From: Hygrophila difformis
Taxonomy: Eukaryota; Streptophyta; Magnoliopsida; Lamiales; Acanthaceae
Reading direction: 5' to 3'
Length of the DNA: 64,000 bases
Assembly (NCBI GenBank): GCA_030278955.1
Contig: JAOANR010000004.1
Location: forward strand, 12,698,428 to 12,762,427
Shown: one piece after another, positions 10,437 to 23,900 of the stretch
Position numbering within the stretch: the first letter of the stretch is position 1
How the letters are laid out: every line of letters begins with the position of its first letter
Made by a program: the position numbers and the translations under genes
Notes under the pieces: generated by a model
The model's database searches: none
What the model saw: the letters and a program-made list of their open reading frames with translations, nothing else
What the model was told of the DNA's origin: nothing

Positions 10437-13400
10437 ATGGATAGAAACTGGATGTACCTGCCTAGCGGTACCTTGCTTGCACCCGAATTTAAAGCAGGAG
10501 TTGAATTCTTCATACGGGCTTCTCATGAAACCCAGATACTGACGGGAATGCAAAAGGAGAGATAAGGTGTCCGTGTAAAAAATGCAAGAATAGATTTTAC
10601 CTATCCGATCGGGACATCCAAGGACATCTTTATCGGGATGGATTTGTCCCAAATTATGAAAGATGGACGTGCCACGGAGAACCACATACCTTCCGTCCAT
10701 ACCGCGATGATACAGATGTAGAGGGTTCATCTAGAAGTAGGATACAAACGGGTACAACTGATTTGTCAGACCGTTATCGAGAAATGGTGTGTGATGGAAT
10801 GGGGTTTGGTATTCCTGATACATCGAGTGGTATGGATGATGATGAGCCTAGAGCGAATGAGGAGCCTAATCCCCAGGAGAAACTGTTCTACCGTATGTTG
10901 GAAGCAGCTGACAAGGATTTGTGGCCTGGCTGTGAGAAAATGACATTATTGTCAACAGTTGCCAGGTTATTAAACATTAAATCCGAACATAACCTATCGG
11001 AGAGATGTTTTGATACGTTATGCCAACTTATAATTGATACACTCCCAGAACAAAACTCTATGGTGAAAAATTTCTACGAGGCGAAGAAACTTCTAGAGGG
11101 GTTGGGATTACCAGTAGAGAAAATTGATTGTTGTGATAGGGGATGTATGTTGTATTGGCGTGATGATGCGACACTGGAGAACTGTAAGTTTTGTGCCAGG
11201 CCTCGATTTAAAGAATCCAACAACAATTCACGTTTGGCACATAAGTATATGTTCTATTTTCCACTGAAAAATCGATTGAAACGGTTGTACGCATCAGAAG
11301 TGACTGCAAAACACATGACATGGCATGTAGGCCTTGATCATGGGGTGTCCGGCGAGATGTGTCATCCCTGCGACTCCAAGGCATGGAAGCACTTTGACAC
11401 AGTTCATCCAGACTTTGGAGCAGAGGGACGAAATGTTCGTTTGGGGTTATGTACTGATGGTTTCCAACCATTCGGCCAGTCGGGCTCTCAATACTCATGT
11501 TGGCCAGTGATATTGACACCTTATAACCTACCTCCTGGAATGTGTATGAAGGATGAGTACATGTTCTTGACTTGCATAATCCCAGGGAAATCCAGCCCAA
11601 AACAGAGGATAGATGTGTATTTACAACCCCTGATTGATGAGCTTCTGGAGCTATGGGATGTGGGTATCACGACCTGGGACACATTTACGAGACAGAACTT
11701 TCAGATGAAAGCGGCATTGATGTGAACCATAGGAGATTTCCCAGCTTATGCAATGATGTCTGGTTGGAGTACATATGGGAAGACTGCATGTCCGGTCTGC
11801 ATGGAAGGAACAGAATCTATGAGGTTAAAAGAGGGTGGGAAACAATCATGGTTTGTCTGTCATCGTAGGTTCCTTGAGTCGGATCACCCGTTTAGGCGTG
11901 ATAAGTCAAAATTCTCAAAGGACCGCGAAGAGCATGGTAATCCACCTTTATATAAAAGCGGGGAAGAGGTCTTAGCTGAACAAGAATTCCTTGGTCTCCG
12001 TCGTGTAATTGATGTGGGTGGTGAGGAGGCAAATACAACAATCAGTAAGACTTGTGGATGGAAAAAAAAGAGCATCTTTTGGGACTTACCGTATTGGAAG
12101 ACACATTTGGTTCGCCACAATCTAGACGTCATGCACATTGAGAAGAATGTATTTGAAAATTTGTTCAATACTGTAATGGATGTACAAGGAAAGACAAAGG
12201 ACAACGCAAAAGCCCGCGAGGATATCCGCATCGTATGTAACAGACCAGAATTGCATAAGGATCCTCGAACGGGCAAATACCCGAAGGCCGTGTACACAAT
12301 GGATAAGGACAAGAGAGATGTATTCTTGAATTGGGTTGCAAGTTTAAAGTTTCCGGACGGTTGTGTGTCGAACCTTGGGAGATGTATTGATATGAACAAA
12401 CACAGAATGTTTGGGATGAAAAGTCACGATTGTCATGTTTTCATGCAACGTCTTCTGCCCATTGGAGGGAGGGAACTGCTTCCGAAGCATGTTTGGGAGA
12501 CCGTAACGGAGTTGAGCAATGTCTTCCGTGCATTAACCGCGAAGACAATTACGTTGCAGGATATGGAGAGATTGGAAAAAGATGTTCCCATCGTGCTATG
12601 TACACTGGAAACAATATTTCCACCTGCTTTCTTCGACTGTATGGAACATCTACCTGTCCACCTACCTCGCGAAGCTAGTGTGGCTGGTCCTGTACAATTT
12701 AGGTGGATGTACCCGTTCGAGAGGTAAGTTTAACAATGCTTGTGTTAGACATACTCAAAATTTTGTTGGTGACTATGTGACAACTGATTTGTGTTGCATT
12801 TTAGGTATCTGAATCGCTTGAAACGTACGGTGCGAAACAAGGCACACGTTGAGGGTTCTATATGCAATGCATACATGGTCCGTGAGGCATCGATATTTTG
12901 CTCTCACTATTTTGAGAAGCATGTTTTCACACGGGAGAGGAATGTGCTGAGAAACGATGACGGTGGTCTACCAGAAGTGGACGATGGCCTTATTAGTGTT
13001 TTCAGATATGCAGGCCGTGGTCAAGGTAAAACTAAAAAACGGCGGTTGTCCCAACAAGAGTTGGAAGCCATCCACAAGTACCTACTATTAAATTGCACAG
13101 AGTTTGAGGAGTATATTGAGTAAGTATCATAATTAATTATCTTAATAATTTTCGATTTCGCCAAATTCATATCATGGCTCTATGTTCGTGACCGCTTTAC
13201 ATTTGACAGGGTGTTCCAAGAACAACTGCACAAAGACAATCCTCGAATAACCGACAAAGAATGCGATGAAGTGATGGAAAATTTATTTCCGAAATGGTTG
13301 GAGTCGTATTTGACAGATAATCCACCCGAAATCCCATGTCTCTTTCATGTCGCACAAGGGCCTCTTTCAATTGCAACCTCATATTCCATGTACTTTGTGA

Positions 13401-14029
13401 ATGGAATGAAATTTCACACAGAGAGTCACGGAAATCATAGATCTACATACAATAGTGGAGTTTGCATTACTAGTCTGTCAGGAGATTACTACGGAATACT
13501 AGAGGAGGTTATTGTCGTAGAATATCCTGCATTGCCAATCAAACAGGTTACTTTCTTCAAATGTAGATGGTTTGATCCTCGCGAGGGGATTGGGTCCCGA
13601 ACCCACAAGAACTACAAAATTGTTGAAGTGAACAAAACAAAGTCATTACCCGTTTACGAGCCCTTCATCTTTGCGAATCAAGCAGAGCAAGTGTGTTATG
13701 TCCCATTCCCGACAACGAGGTCCACCTCTAGAGGGAGTGATTGGGTAGCTGTGTGCAAAGTGAAACCTAGGGGTGTGATTACTGTGAAAACGGGGGAACA
13801 GACCGAAGCATTCCAGGTTGATTTGGCAGATCAACTTGGACTTGAGACTTCCATGATTACATCAAGTCGACAACGATTAACAGACGATGTTGTGCAATAT
13901 GTAGACTTACCGCAAGATGAGGACAACGAGTCTTCATCATCATTGGATATGAGTGTTGGTGATGCGGTGGAGGATGATGATCTGGAAGATCCTTCCCACG
14001 AGACTTCAGATGAAGATTTCCAAGTTTAA
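10437..14029 (+). pseudogene. TNP2-type CACTA transposase, broken
   Basis: Three exons are inferred: 10437-12723, 12805-13119 and 13210-14029, each boundary with GT-AG and phase-compatible; the stop is TAA at 14027-14029. The start ATG (MDRNWMY) fits the N-terminal transposase-associated domain. After it come a Cys-rich segment (IRCPCKKCKNR), the Transposase_21 core (through CDSKAWKHFD, GLCTDGFQPFGQ, KQSWFVCHRRFL, HNLDVMHIEKNVFENL), a DUF4218-like region (GMKSHDCHVFMQRLLP) and a DUF4216-like region near 13480-13720. Two defects are visible. The frame of the first 42 codons does not continue into the Cys-rich segment (shift between 10515 and 10565), and TGA at 11723-11725 replaces a codon expected to be Trp. 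The product would cut and join CACTA ends in the nucleus; this copy cannot make it intact. Confidence 0.9.
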
Positions 14030-14146
14030 AATGTGAATATATATAATCATATGTATTTCTCATAACAATTTAATTCTAGCACAGATTTCATCTTGTTATA
14101 ACAATTTACGAGTCAGTTGTATCATAATTTGCCATCATATTTGCAG

Positions 14147-16080
14147 ATGGATGCTCAGGGGGGTGGCTCGTCTTCTAGATCTCCACATGGTAGCTCTTCC
14201 CAGACGGGAATGCCACGAAGACGACTTACTCGTGCTGAAACTCTAGCACTCTTGCGAGAAAGGCGGGAGCGGAACCGTCGACAGGGAGCATGTATGTTTT
14301 TACTCGGTTTTGTACAACATAATATCATATTAATCTTGGTGTGTTTTAAACTTTTGCATGTAGTTGCTGCTTCAGGCTCGGAAGAGCCACCACATGATGC
14401 CCCCGACCATGACGAGCCAGTACCAGAGACAACGCAACCACATGTACCAGGTATGCATGTTATTACTTCCATGATTTTAGCTATATAATGTAAATGTCAT
14501 AAATCTTCTTTGTTAGGAGCTGGAAATACTGCCCAGAACGCGCCGGCACAACAGGGGCCAGCTAACAGGATAGAGATTGGACTGAACAAGAAGGGAGTGT
14601 AAGTTAATTATTGCAATGTTTAACCATATCTTCAATAATTTTTTACTAAACTGGAATTACAAATGGCTGCAGAATTGACTTCCCCAACAAAGTCGTTAAG
14701 AAAATAACGGAGTGTTACAATTTGAAGACTGACAAGGAAGGGATAAGTTGGGGGAAGGTCTCACAAGGGACGAAGGATTTCTATTGGGGTGAATTCCAGG
14801 TTCGTTGAAGTTCTCTCAATTAAATTAGCTTATTCAATGTACGGCAACTGATAGTAAAATTGTGTATGCATTGCAGAAGTTTGCCCGTTGGGATCCCCGA
14901 CTTGAAGTAACGGTCAAGAAGGAATGGGAGAAGAAAAACATAGCACGGTATGTCTTTCTATTTGGACTTTTCGTAATGGTTTGTGACTAATTTTACAGCA
15001 TGTTTGGCCAATTCATGAACTTGTAGGTACAAAGACTATACTCTGGATATTAGGAAGCACAAAAGGCCAATGCCATCTGATGCTGCAGTTGCTGCCAGAT
15101 GGCAGGAAATTTGGGATTCAGAGGATTTCAAGAAGAAACGAGCGAGAGGAAAATTGAACCGGCGACGGGGTGATGAAAATGCGCCGGCCCTCCCCACTCA
15201 CACATCCGGTTCCAGAACACATCTTGCTGCACACGATGCATTGGTATAGACTTTCTATATTGACTTCAAAAAAGACACTTATATAAATAACTTATTACTT
15301 GTTAACAACTACAAAAAAATATTTACTTCATAGGAAACAGAACAAGGCCGGACCGTGTACTATCCGGAGCTACACGAGCACACACATACAAGGAAGCACG
15401 AGAAGGAGCAGTGGATTACTCCACGGGATCAGGAGGTGCAGGTACAATAATAGAAACTCACATTACTGTAAAATATTGATTGTATTTGGAAGTTTTGACT
15501 GCATGATTATATTGATGATGAATTAGTTTTCAAATGCATTTAAAACTTGCTACAAGTTTTGTATAAAGTATCTAAATTGTTTGTTAACGTTAAACAGGAG
15601 GATTACAATGCTATTGTGGAGACATTAACCCAAGATCCGGATACTCAGGTGGAATTTGATCCAAATCAACTTTTCGTCGATGTAGCAGGTGGGCGTGATA
15701 GGCGTAAATCCATATATGGTTTAGGTAAGAGTGCATTTCTTTTTTTTCTAGATGTCGCTCAATCGACCTTATTTAAATCGTTCATCCTCATCATCTTTGA
15801 AATTTGCATATATTGACACCTTATACATGTAGGTTCACTTGCTAAGGCTATTCCGGAGACGTACGGGGATGACACCACTGATGAGTCAAGCATGTACAAT
15901 GTCAGAAGGGACGAATTCGATGCTTTAAAGACAACTATGGAGGAATGATCCCAGAGGCAGCAGACGATTCAGGAGGACGTGGAGAGATTGAAAGGGCGCA
16001 GACCTCCTTCTCCGGACGATGGTGATGATGATGATCTCGGGGGTGGCTTTGGCATGGCAGGTGATATTACTGCACATTGA
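14147..16080 (+). pseudogene. CACTA second gene, Transposase_24 / TNPA-like, nine exons
   Basis: Exons 14147-14291, 14364-14450, 14517-14598, 14673-14799, 14877-14947, 15027-15243, 15334-15441, 15598-15724 and 15833 onward all have GT-AG borders and keep one frame throughout. Landmarks are an Arg-rich N terminus (RRRLTRAETLALLRERRERN), a conserved block with GISWGKVSQGTKDFYWGEFQ, and IYGLGSLAK, typical of plant Ptta/En/Spm Transposase_24 proteins. A TGA at 15946-15948 ends the frame, but it stays open in phase for 43 more codons (acidic DDGDDDDLGGG tail) to TGA at 16078-16080, so 15946 is probably a nonsense change. By position it is the TNPA-like partner that binds the subterminal repeats; that role is inferred from the family. 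Confidence 0.85.
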
Positions 16081-16500
16081 GGACGTTTGCATATTTGGAC
16101 TTGTTTGATATTGGATGTTGAGTGAGGTTGGGACTTGTAGATGGATGTTGGGTGATTTGTATTTTGGATTGACTTCTGGAGTTTGTGTTAGAGTTTTATT
16201 GACTTATATTGTCATATGTAAGTTGATTTTCTTGGATGGATAATTGTTAAGTTATGTTGTGGTTCGGAGTATGAGGACATGTAGCTTGTTATTTGTGTTG
16301 TTAAAAAGAACATGTTGGGATTACATGTTCTTTTTAGATTACTTGTTAATTCTTTATGTTGTTTTGAAGGGATATTTCTAGTGTTTTGGTATTGTGGATT
16401 TGGTTGGATGGTAATGTTTTCTACTGTTAGCGTTGGGTATAATTTTGTTGTTGTTTACAGGTTGGTTTGGAGAAAATCAGACTGGCCATTTGGCCTATTA
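16081..16500. other. 3' non-coding segment of the CACTA element
   Basis: T-rich sequence after the second gene, plausibly its 3' UTR and filler before the right subterminal array. No other feature seen. Confidence 0.4.
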
Positions 16501-16506
16501 CAGGAT

Positions 16507-16800
16507 TCCCGACCGCATATGCGGTCGGGAAGGCGGTCGGGAGCCACGGAATTAATTTTTTTTTACCCCGCCTTTGCCGACTGCAGATCGAGTCGGCGAT
16601 GCGGTCGGCAACTACTACCGACCGCGAATGCGGTCGGTAGCGTGGTCGGGAACATTGCCGACGAAAAACTTGCGGTCGAGCCCAAGTTATCGACAATTTC
16701 ACTCCCGACCGACACTTGCGGTCGGGAGTGCGGTCGGGAATCTCTCCAGCCGACCCGTGTCATGGGGTTACCGACCGCAGAATGCGGTCGGGAACTACAG
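16507..16800. repeat. Right subterminal repeat array of the CACTA element
   Basis: At least six palindromic copies of CCGACCGCA(N)TGCGGTCGG occur in about 290 bp, for example at 16509-16530, 16617-16637 and 16770-16792, directly before the terminal CTTGTAGTG. Overlapping 90-166-codon ORFs here are produced by the repeats. Confidence 0.9.
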
Positions 16801-16813
16801 TTTTTCTTGTAGT

Positions 16814-17065
16814 GGTTGGGTTGGTTCAAAATTTTGTTAATTGTACTCATTTATACAATTATAATGAATTATGATTGATTTGGCAGAAAATAGTAAAATT
16901 AAAGGACTAAATGAGATAATAAAAGTTTATGACGGAATTGGAAAAATTAAAAAAAATAACTAAAATGATTATGCTTCCGCTATTTTTTGTGTGTGTATAA
17001 TACCCATTAATGACCTTGTTGTGGTACTTAGTGTATAGGTTTGCAAAGCAACAGAAACAAAACAA
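16814..17065 (+). repeat. 252-bp direct repeat, right copy
   Basis: Same length as the copy at 8102-8353 with about two substitutions. It begins at the last base of the CACTA element and continues past AACAA into AATTAAAG, which is absent from the left copy. Confidence 0.95.
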
Positions 17066-17165
17066 AATTAAAGAAAACCCTAAAGCGATATAAGTAATGA
17101 ATCAAAATTGGAGTGTAAATAAAGTGCAAACCTCACTCTGGTTAAACGGTGATGTAATTTATTAT

Positions 17166-17520
17166 TTTTTTTTTGAGGAGCCATTGAAGGCCTGGAAAGG
17201 AGTGGTGGGAGCCAATGCCACACAATTACAAAGGGGAAATAAAGGGAGGGATAGGGGGCCGGTGGGAATCGAACTTCCAACATTCCGTTGGAAGTCAAGG
17301 GACTTAACCGCTTGGACTATGTCCTTTTTTTGGTGAAACCGGGTATTCCCAGACCACATTGGACCTAAGACTAATCCATCGAGGATCTGCAAGGGCAATT
17401 AAGGGGGCCTCTCCCAAAGCAGTCTTTTGCATACACAATGATCGAACCCGAGATCTTGCTTAAGCGACTAGAACCCCCATCCACTCAAGCCAACTGCTGA
17501 AAAAAAAAAAAAAAAAAAAC
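17166..17520 (-). mobile_element. Adjacent or composite SINE (family 2 then family 1), reverse orientation
   Basis: Read on the minus strand, a family-2 unit (17515-17322) contains the B-box-like CTCGGGTTCGATC and GTGTATGCAAAAGACTGC and ends GGGAATACCCGGTTTCACC plus an A-run. It is followed by a family-1 unit (17320-17166) with CTTGACTTCCAACGGAATG, the B-box-like GAAGTTCGATTCC, TTGTAATTGTGTGGCATTGG and an A-rich tail (T-run at 17166-17176). A 19-20-base A-run lies at the plus-strand right edge. The same family order occurs at 51926-52145. Confidence 0.65.
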
Positions 17521-17639
17521 CCTTGATCCATTCATCTCCTTTAAAAATAGATAAAGGTTAGAATCCATAAACCCATCCAAATTTGTTTGATTTTTTATAT
17601 TATTTTTTAAAACAGAAAATAAAATAAAATCTATGCATG

Positions 17640-17800
17640 TAGGCTGTGGAGTCTGGAGCAGCCCGCCAGCCTTGAAGGCTGAAACCGGCTGGGCTGGGCC
17701 AGTGGGTCTATAAAATGAGCCCATATGGGCTGGGCCCGTCCAACTTGACACTATATATAGTTACATAACTCTGGCTGGCGCATCATATTCATACGTTGTC
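17640..17800 (+). promoter_or_regulatory. Putative promoter of the MMTAG2-like gene
   Basis: CTATATATAG at 17751-17760 and CTATAAAATG at 17708-17717 are TATA-like and lie 150-200 bp before the start codon. Several TGGGCC/TGGGCT motifs (GGCTGGGCTGGGCC near 17687-17700, GGGCTGGGCCCG near 17727-17738) resemble the site II elements common in plant housekeeping promoters. Confidence 0.5.
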
Positions 17801-17911
17801 CTTTGCTAAGAAAAATAGATCATCCCTTCCTGGCTTACTACTTTGGATATCGAAATTCGAAGCTGCCACCAGAAATCCCATCAGCGAGAAGGTAATTTGT
17901 GGAGGAGAAGC

Positions 17912-20900
17912 ATGTACCACCCCACCAGAGGCGGCGTTCGCGGTGGTCGTGATCGTAAGTCTTCTTTCCATCTTTGATCTTCTTTCTTAATTCCCCCAAT
18001 TTCTAGGTTTTCCGGCATCGTTATTTAATTGTATCCCCCCCTCTCTCACGCTTGTGGAATCCTTCAGAGAAATCTGGCTACTATTATTCTTCTTTATAGA
18101 TAGGTGGAAATTTTAGAAAGGAGTTGCTCAGGTTTTTTTCAGCTGTCATTACTTTTCTAAAAAGAGCGCAACTAGTTTTTATTTCACTTGCTTGCTGAGA
18201 TTTAGTATGATTACTTATCTTTTGGTGTGCTCCAAAAATCAACATACCATCTACATATAAACAAATGACGACTCTTTTGCCAGATTCTTCAAATTTGCTG
18301 TGTAGGCACGTCTCCGTTTGATTTAAGCTAACTCAACTTGCAAATACAACTTCATCAATCTTTTGAAGTCGTTGTTCTGTTGCTTATTTAAGCCCGTATG
18401 GTGATTTAACTAATTTACGCACCTTATCTGCATAACAAATCCTTATGCTCTGTCACTTTCTCCAAATTAGCATTTAAAATGTTGTTGTTTTGACATCCAC
18501 CTATTGGGTCACTAGATTGTGAATGCTAATGCAATTAATGACGTAATTGTTGAAATATGAGTAACCGATGCATCCGTATCAAAATATTCTATCATTTTCC
18601 TTTCTGTTATCTAAAGCCTTGGATAACCAATATAACTGTAAAGTTCAAACAAATAACTGGTTCCATTGATTTTCATCTTCTTTTTAAAATCCATTTGCAA
18701 AAAGAGTGATGCAATCTTTTGGCAGATGAGATTTCCAAGTATCATCTTCTGTTATCGAATCTATTTCATCTTTTATTGCTTCTTTCTAGAAAGCAATATC
18801 TCGAGAATTAATAGCTTCATTAAAGGTTCTTCTATCCTCTTCTATACCATGACAGTAAGAATATTGAGAATCAGTTTCATGTCTGGACCCTAGAATATTG
18901 AGAATCAATTTCATGTCTGGATCCTTTAACTAAAGATAGTTGAAATCATAATGAAATAATTTAGCTTGAATAGCTCCTTATTGAGAATCAATTTCATGTC
19001 TGGATCCTTTAACTAAAGATAGTTGAAATCATAATGAAATGATTTAACTTGAATAGCTCCTTGACTATTATGAGGGTGGGGTGTTTTGTTTCATTTTAAG
19101 CATCACCTAAGTGATGTTCTTTTTGATTACCTTTTTCTAGGTATGTTTAAGAAATCAATATTAAATATAGCACTTCTTGATTTTATAACTATATGAATAG
19201 AAACAAAGTCATTAGGTTCTATTAAATATGAAAAGCTTAACATATTCAAAAAGACACAATCAATACCTTTATCACTCAATCTCACGAGAGCTCTACAACT
19301 ATAAAGTTGAAGCCAGTTTAAGTTTGTATTCTATGATACCAAAGTGCATAAGGTGAATCGTTTTCCATTTGCAAGGAAATCTATTTAACAAACAACAACC
19401 TGTTAACATAGCTTCTACCTAAATCTCTTAACCCAAACCTATAGAATACCACAGAATTAACCATTTTTTTGAGAGTGATATATTCCCTTTCTAGCACTAC
19501 CACACAATTTTGTTCGGTGTATTGCGTGAGTTTAATGAATGGTGCCTTCGGTTTGGAAATATAGAGAATCATAAGATTAACCACCCCCACTAGTGAGTAA
19601 AGTTTTAATTAAATCATTTAGTCGTAATACAACCTCGGTTTTATGGAAAACCTTGAATTTGTCCAAGGCGTGTGCAAGAAGAACACATAACAAAATCTAG
19701 AGGCTTCATCTATGGATGTTACAACATATTTCTTGTTGCCTAAGGAAGGAATTTCAGGAAAGTTACCAAGATTATTATGAATTAATTCAAACTTCTAACA
19801 AAATTTCTACTAATGGTTTTGAAAGGTTTTCTAGTGATCTTATTTTACATGCAAGTTTTGTATATTATTATGTTTACATTTAAAACAGGAAGAAGTCCTT
19901 AGATAAACATCATCTATAAACAGTGGGGGACCTATGGTGGGGCCTAAGGCCCCACCAAAAGTTTTAAACTTTTTACCTATATATATAAATTTATATATAA
20001 TTTTTTTAAATTTTATTCTTGTATTATTGGAGTTTAAGTTCAAAAACTCTTTTCGAATTTCTCTATCTTCTATATATAAAATCTCAATTTTAAAATTCAT
20101 TTTCCTCAATTTTAAAAATTATTGGTTTACTCATTTTTGGTAGCCCATTTTTTAATAAAAATGTGCATCTTATCTTATTCTAAAAATAATTATGTTTTCC
20201 AATCTATTTTTTTTTTTTTTTTGGAGGAGCCATTGAAGGCATGGGAAAGGGGTGGTGAGAGCCCATGCATAGGGCGGGTGGGGGGATTCGAATCCCCAAC
20301 CTATAGGTTGAGAGTTGGGGGACCCAACCTCTGTTTTCCAATCTATTTATAAAACATAACAATATAATAAAAATTTATACCATAAAAAAAATTAATTTTT
20401 ATTAAATTTTAAGTCATGCCGCCACTATTTAGGTGTCCAAAATGTTTATCACGAAACACCTACATAGTTCTTTACAAATGAATAAAAAAAAATTAAAAAA
20501 AAATAGGAATATATACCTGTCGGAATAGATATCAAAAGAAAAAATAGGGAATATGGAAAAAAATACTAAAAAAATTGGGGCCCCAAAAATAAAAAAGATC
20601 CTACGCTATTAGCAGGTCATGTGACTAGGACCCCCATGAGTAAATTCCTCGGTCCGCCTCTGTCTATAAATGTCATTACATATTTCTTGTTGCTTGATGG
20701 AGTTGCATGAAAAGTCACAAAGATCATGATATAATTCAAACCCCAAACAAAGTTTCTAGGACACTCTCCGCCCCACTTGACTTGTAATGCTTCCCTCTTT
20801 TTGTTGTCCCACACCACTTGACGCATTTCCATAAAATGGTACTTCCTCTGTCCCAATAAGCTAAGCTAGTTTCTTTTCAGCACAAGAATTTAGGAGGGCA

Positions 20901-23900
20901 TAGAGAATATATAAAGGGGAGGTAAATTGGGTATTTTATGTGATGGTTGTGAATGGTTTGTAATTTTAATTTTATTTATTATTGATCTGATGTGATGGCT
21001 GTAATTTTAATTAATTTATTTATTTGTGGTTTTGAATATTTTGAAGGTAGTGGGGTTATAGTTTGATTTTTTTTTATTTTTTTATTTTTGTTTTAGAAAA
21101 GAAAGTGGCCATGATTATTGGGACAACCCATTAAGGAAATGTGGCCAAGAATAATGGGATGGAGGAAGTAATAAATAATTATTACAATTTTTAAACCCAT
21201 TACTATTAATATATTCGAACCCAAAAACAATACATTAAAATTTCAAATCCATTATTATCAATATTTTTTTGATATACGGAATTATATGAATAAGGGAAAA
21301 ACTCCACGAAAGAAAGATTAATATGTAATCGTAACTAACATTTATCACATTACTTCAATAAATAATCAGTTTAAAATTTCAAAGCAATTAACATCACGTT
21401 ATATTAATTCCTAATTTACTCTCACTTTAAACAATAATCTACATCCACCTTGATACCTGTGCCAAAAAGAAATTTTCAAGTTGCGCAGAATTTGAAAGGC
21501 TGTCTATTGATCTTTGCTAGCATGCAAGTTATATAGTGATATAGTTATAGCATCACGATTCTTTTAGTGTTTGCATGTCCTAAACAAGCCCTATGTTGCT
21601 CGGACTCGGGTACGGGTGTCCGACACGGGTGCGGGGATATGTGGCGGACACTTGTCATTTTGGATTGTGCTCCAAAAGGACTAGCTAATTGTGCCGTGTC
21701 CCAGGATCATACCAGTGTCGGTGTCGTGTCCGGAGGACACGGGTACTCCACCCTTTTTGAAGAGTCCGAGCTACACAGAACAAGCCTGCCAAAGGGAATA
21801 TTGAACAGTTTTAGGACGTCATATAAATAGAATTAGCAATAACAGGAACTTTGTTATATCATAGCATAAATATATCATTGTTATATTAACCAAACCCCAC
21901 AATTACACTAGATGCTGTTGTTTTTAACAGAGCTAGGCTAGCAATACTAATCTTGTTGTTGCTTATGGCTTCAACCATTCTGAGCTGAATAAAACCAAAT
22001 GTTCACTGGAATAATTTAATTTTGTCTTAAGGCTGTAGTTGATTCGAGATCCAGAGTTTTGTAGAGCAAAGACATTGGCATCTGTATATGATAATAACAA
22101 GGCCTAGATAAATTGATAGCTATATGAAGGGATCTATTCTGTTAATATCTTTGATGACATTGTGAACTTCTTGATTCCTTATTTTTACACACTATTGCCT
22201 GATTTCTGTCTAGTATTCTTTTGTTCTTTGGCATTTTATATTTAATTTTTGACGATACATTGGTTTCAACTGTGCAGAATTTAACTGGGATGATGTTAAA
22301 GTTGATAAACATCGGGAAAACTATTTAGGCCATAGTATCAAGGCACCAGTTGGAAGATGGCAGAAAGGTATATCCTATTTCTCTCTCTCTCCTCTTTATG
22401 TGTGTTCAATTAAGTTAGTTTCCCTCTGTTCTCTGTGCTTGTAATTGTTAAGGTTGAACTTCAGTCCTTTAACTAAAAATTTTTGTGGAGATTATGTATG
22501 AATAATTGGTTATGTTGTCCTATATATCTTGTGGTCTGTACTTAACCACCTTTTCCTTCCCTTGGTTGCCTATCCTTTTCTGCCAGATTAACTATGCAAT
22601 TTATTATTTGATGGTAAACTTTTTATTTCTCATTTCTTTTAATGGTTGTTCAAGAATTTGATATTTATTTCCATGAATGTGTATGCTTTTTGGATATCAA
22701 AAAGGGTTCTGATTGGCATTTTTATAATATCCTAAGAGGGAATATGAAAAGCACTTGGGCCAGCCTGTAGTCTACATGGATCTTGAAGAAATACTGAACA
22801 ATCTAAATGTTATATTATAGATTTAGTCGTGAGAAAATACATATACTGAATTACTGATCGCTGTAGTGATGGATATTGAAAATTTGGTACCATGAACCAA
22901 GAATCCCAGTTATGTTGTATCTCTGAAGATTCTTGGTCATGTTTTCTGAATTGCTGAATGCTACTGTGTGGTGTTATGAAATAATAATAGGAAACACAGT
23001 GGGAAGACTTCAAAGTAAATTTATTAGAGCTAGATTTGAAGGCATACTAATCTTGAGGGACCTAGATGGATCAAGATAATGATAATGGTGAAGATGACTA
23101 CATCCACAGCAGAAGGAATTGGAATTGTTTGGTATGAAAGTGCAAAAGAGATACGGGAGAGCTCTGAAGTTGGTTGATGAGGTATTCTTAACAAGATGGC
23201 GTAGAGATGGTGCTCCTAGAGTTGGCAGAGATGGCACTCCTTGAGACCGGATAGGAATGCTTCTACAATAGAATCAAGATAGGAGTGCCCCTTAAGTGAA
23301 AGAAACTGAAGAGATGTGCTTCAAAGTTAGTCGGCGAGAAGTGCACCGAGATGAACCCACGAAAATTTTGGAGAGGTGCTCTAAGCCTCTAACAATATAT
23401 TAGTAATAATTTTTGTAATATTTTTAATTTTTAAATCCTCTACATTAATTCCAACAAGTACCTACCTTTTGAACTTCAGACTGGGAATATGTAAATAACT
23501 GCCACTTCAGTGAATCAGTAATCAACAATTCAACATTTAAACTTACTCCTTAGTCCTTAGGCCTCACCTCATGACTTGTTTTATGGATATATAAGTTAGT
23601 ACTTCAACTTTTCTTCTTAGTTCACAGATGAAGAATACTGACACTTTTATTTTCCATTCTATGGTGTATGATCAATATCAGTATTTTTTGCAGTTTGGTA
23701 ATACTGTTTGAGCTAAAAATTTCCATTTTGTTGAATTGGATTGTTTTCCCAACATTTTTGTTATATATAATATCGGGTCCTTCTGCCTAACCTAATTAAG
23801 ACCTTTAATGCTTTGAGATCAAAATATGATGCTAATTGCCATTGCAGGAAAAGACCTCCACTGGTATGCCCGTGACAAAACATCTGATGGTTCAAATTCT

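Larger units (their letters stand above)
8354..16814 (+). mobile_element. CACTA (En/Spm) DNA transposon, about 8.5 kb
   Basis: The right end reads TTTTTCTTGTAGTG at 16801-16814, the inverse of the canonical CACTACAAGAAAAA terminus. The left end should mirror it but reads CAAAACAAGAAAAAACCC, so the CACT tip is missing and the element starts within ACAAG. Both subterminal regions carry many copies of a GC-rich palindromic motif (CCGACCGCA...TGCGGTCGG), the usual binding-site arrays of CACTA elements. Inside are a TNP2-type transposase gene and a Transposase_24-type gene in the usual order, both on the plus strand. Both genes carry disabling changes, so it is unlikely to be autonomous. Confidence 0.95.

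Noticed and set aside
16312..16850. Several overlapping 88-166-codon ORFs near the CACTA right end
   Set aside because: They lie in the subterminal palindrome array, which reads open in several frames because of its repeated motif.
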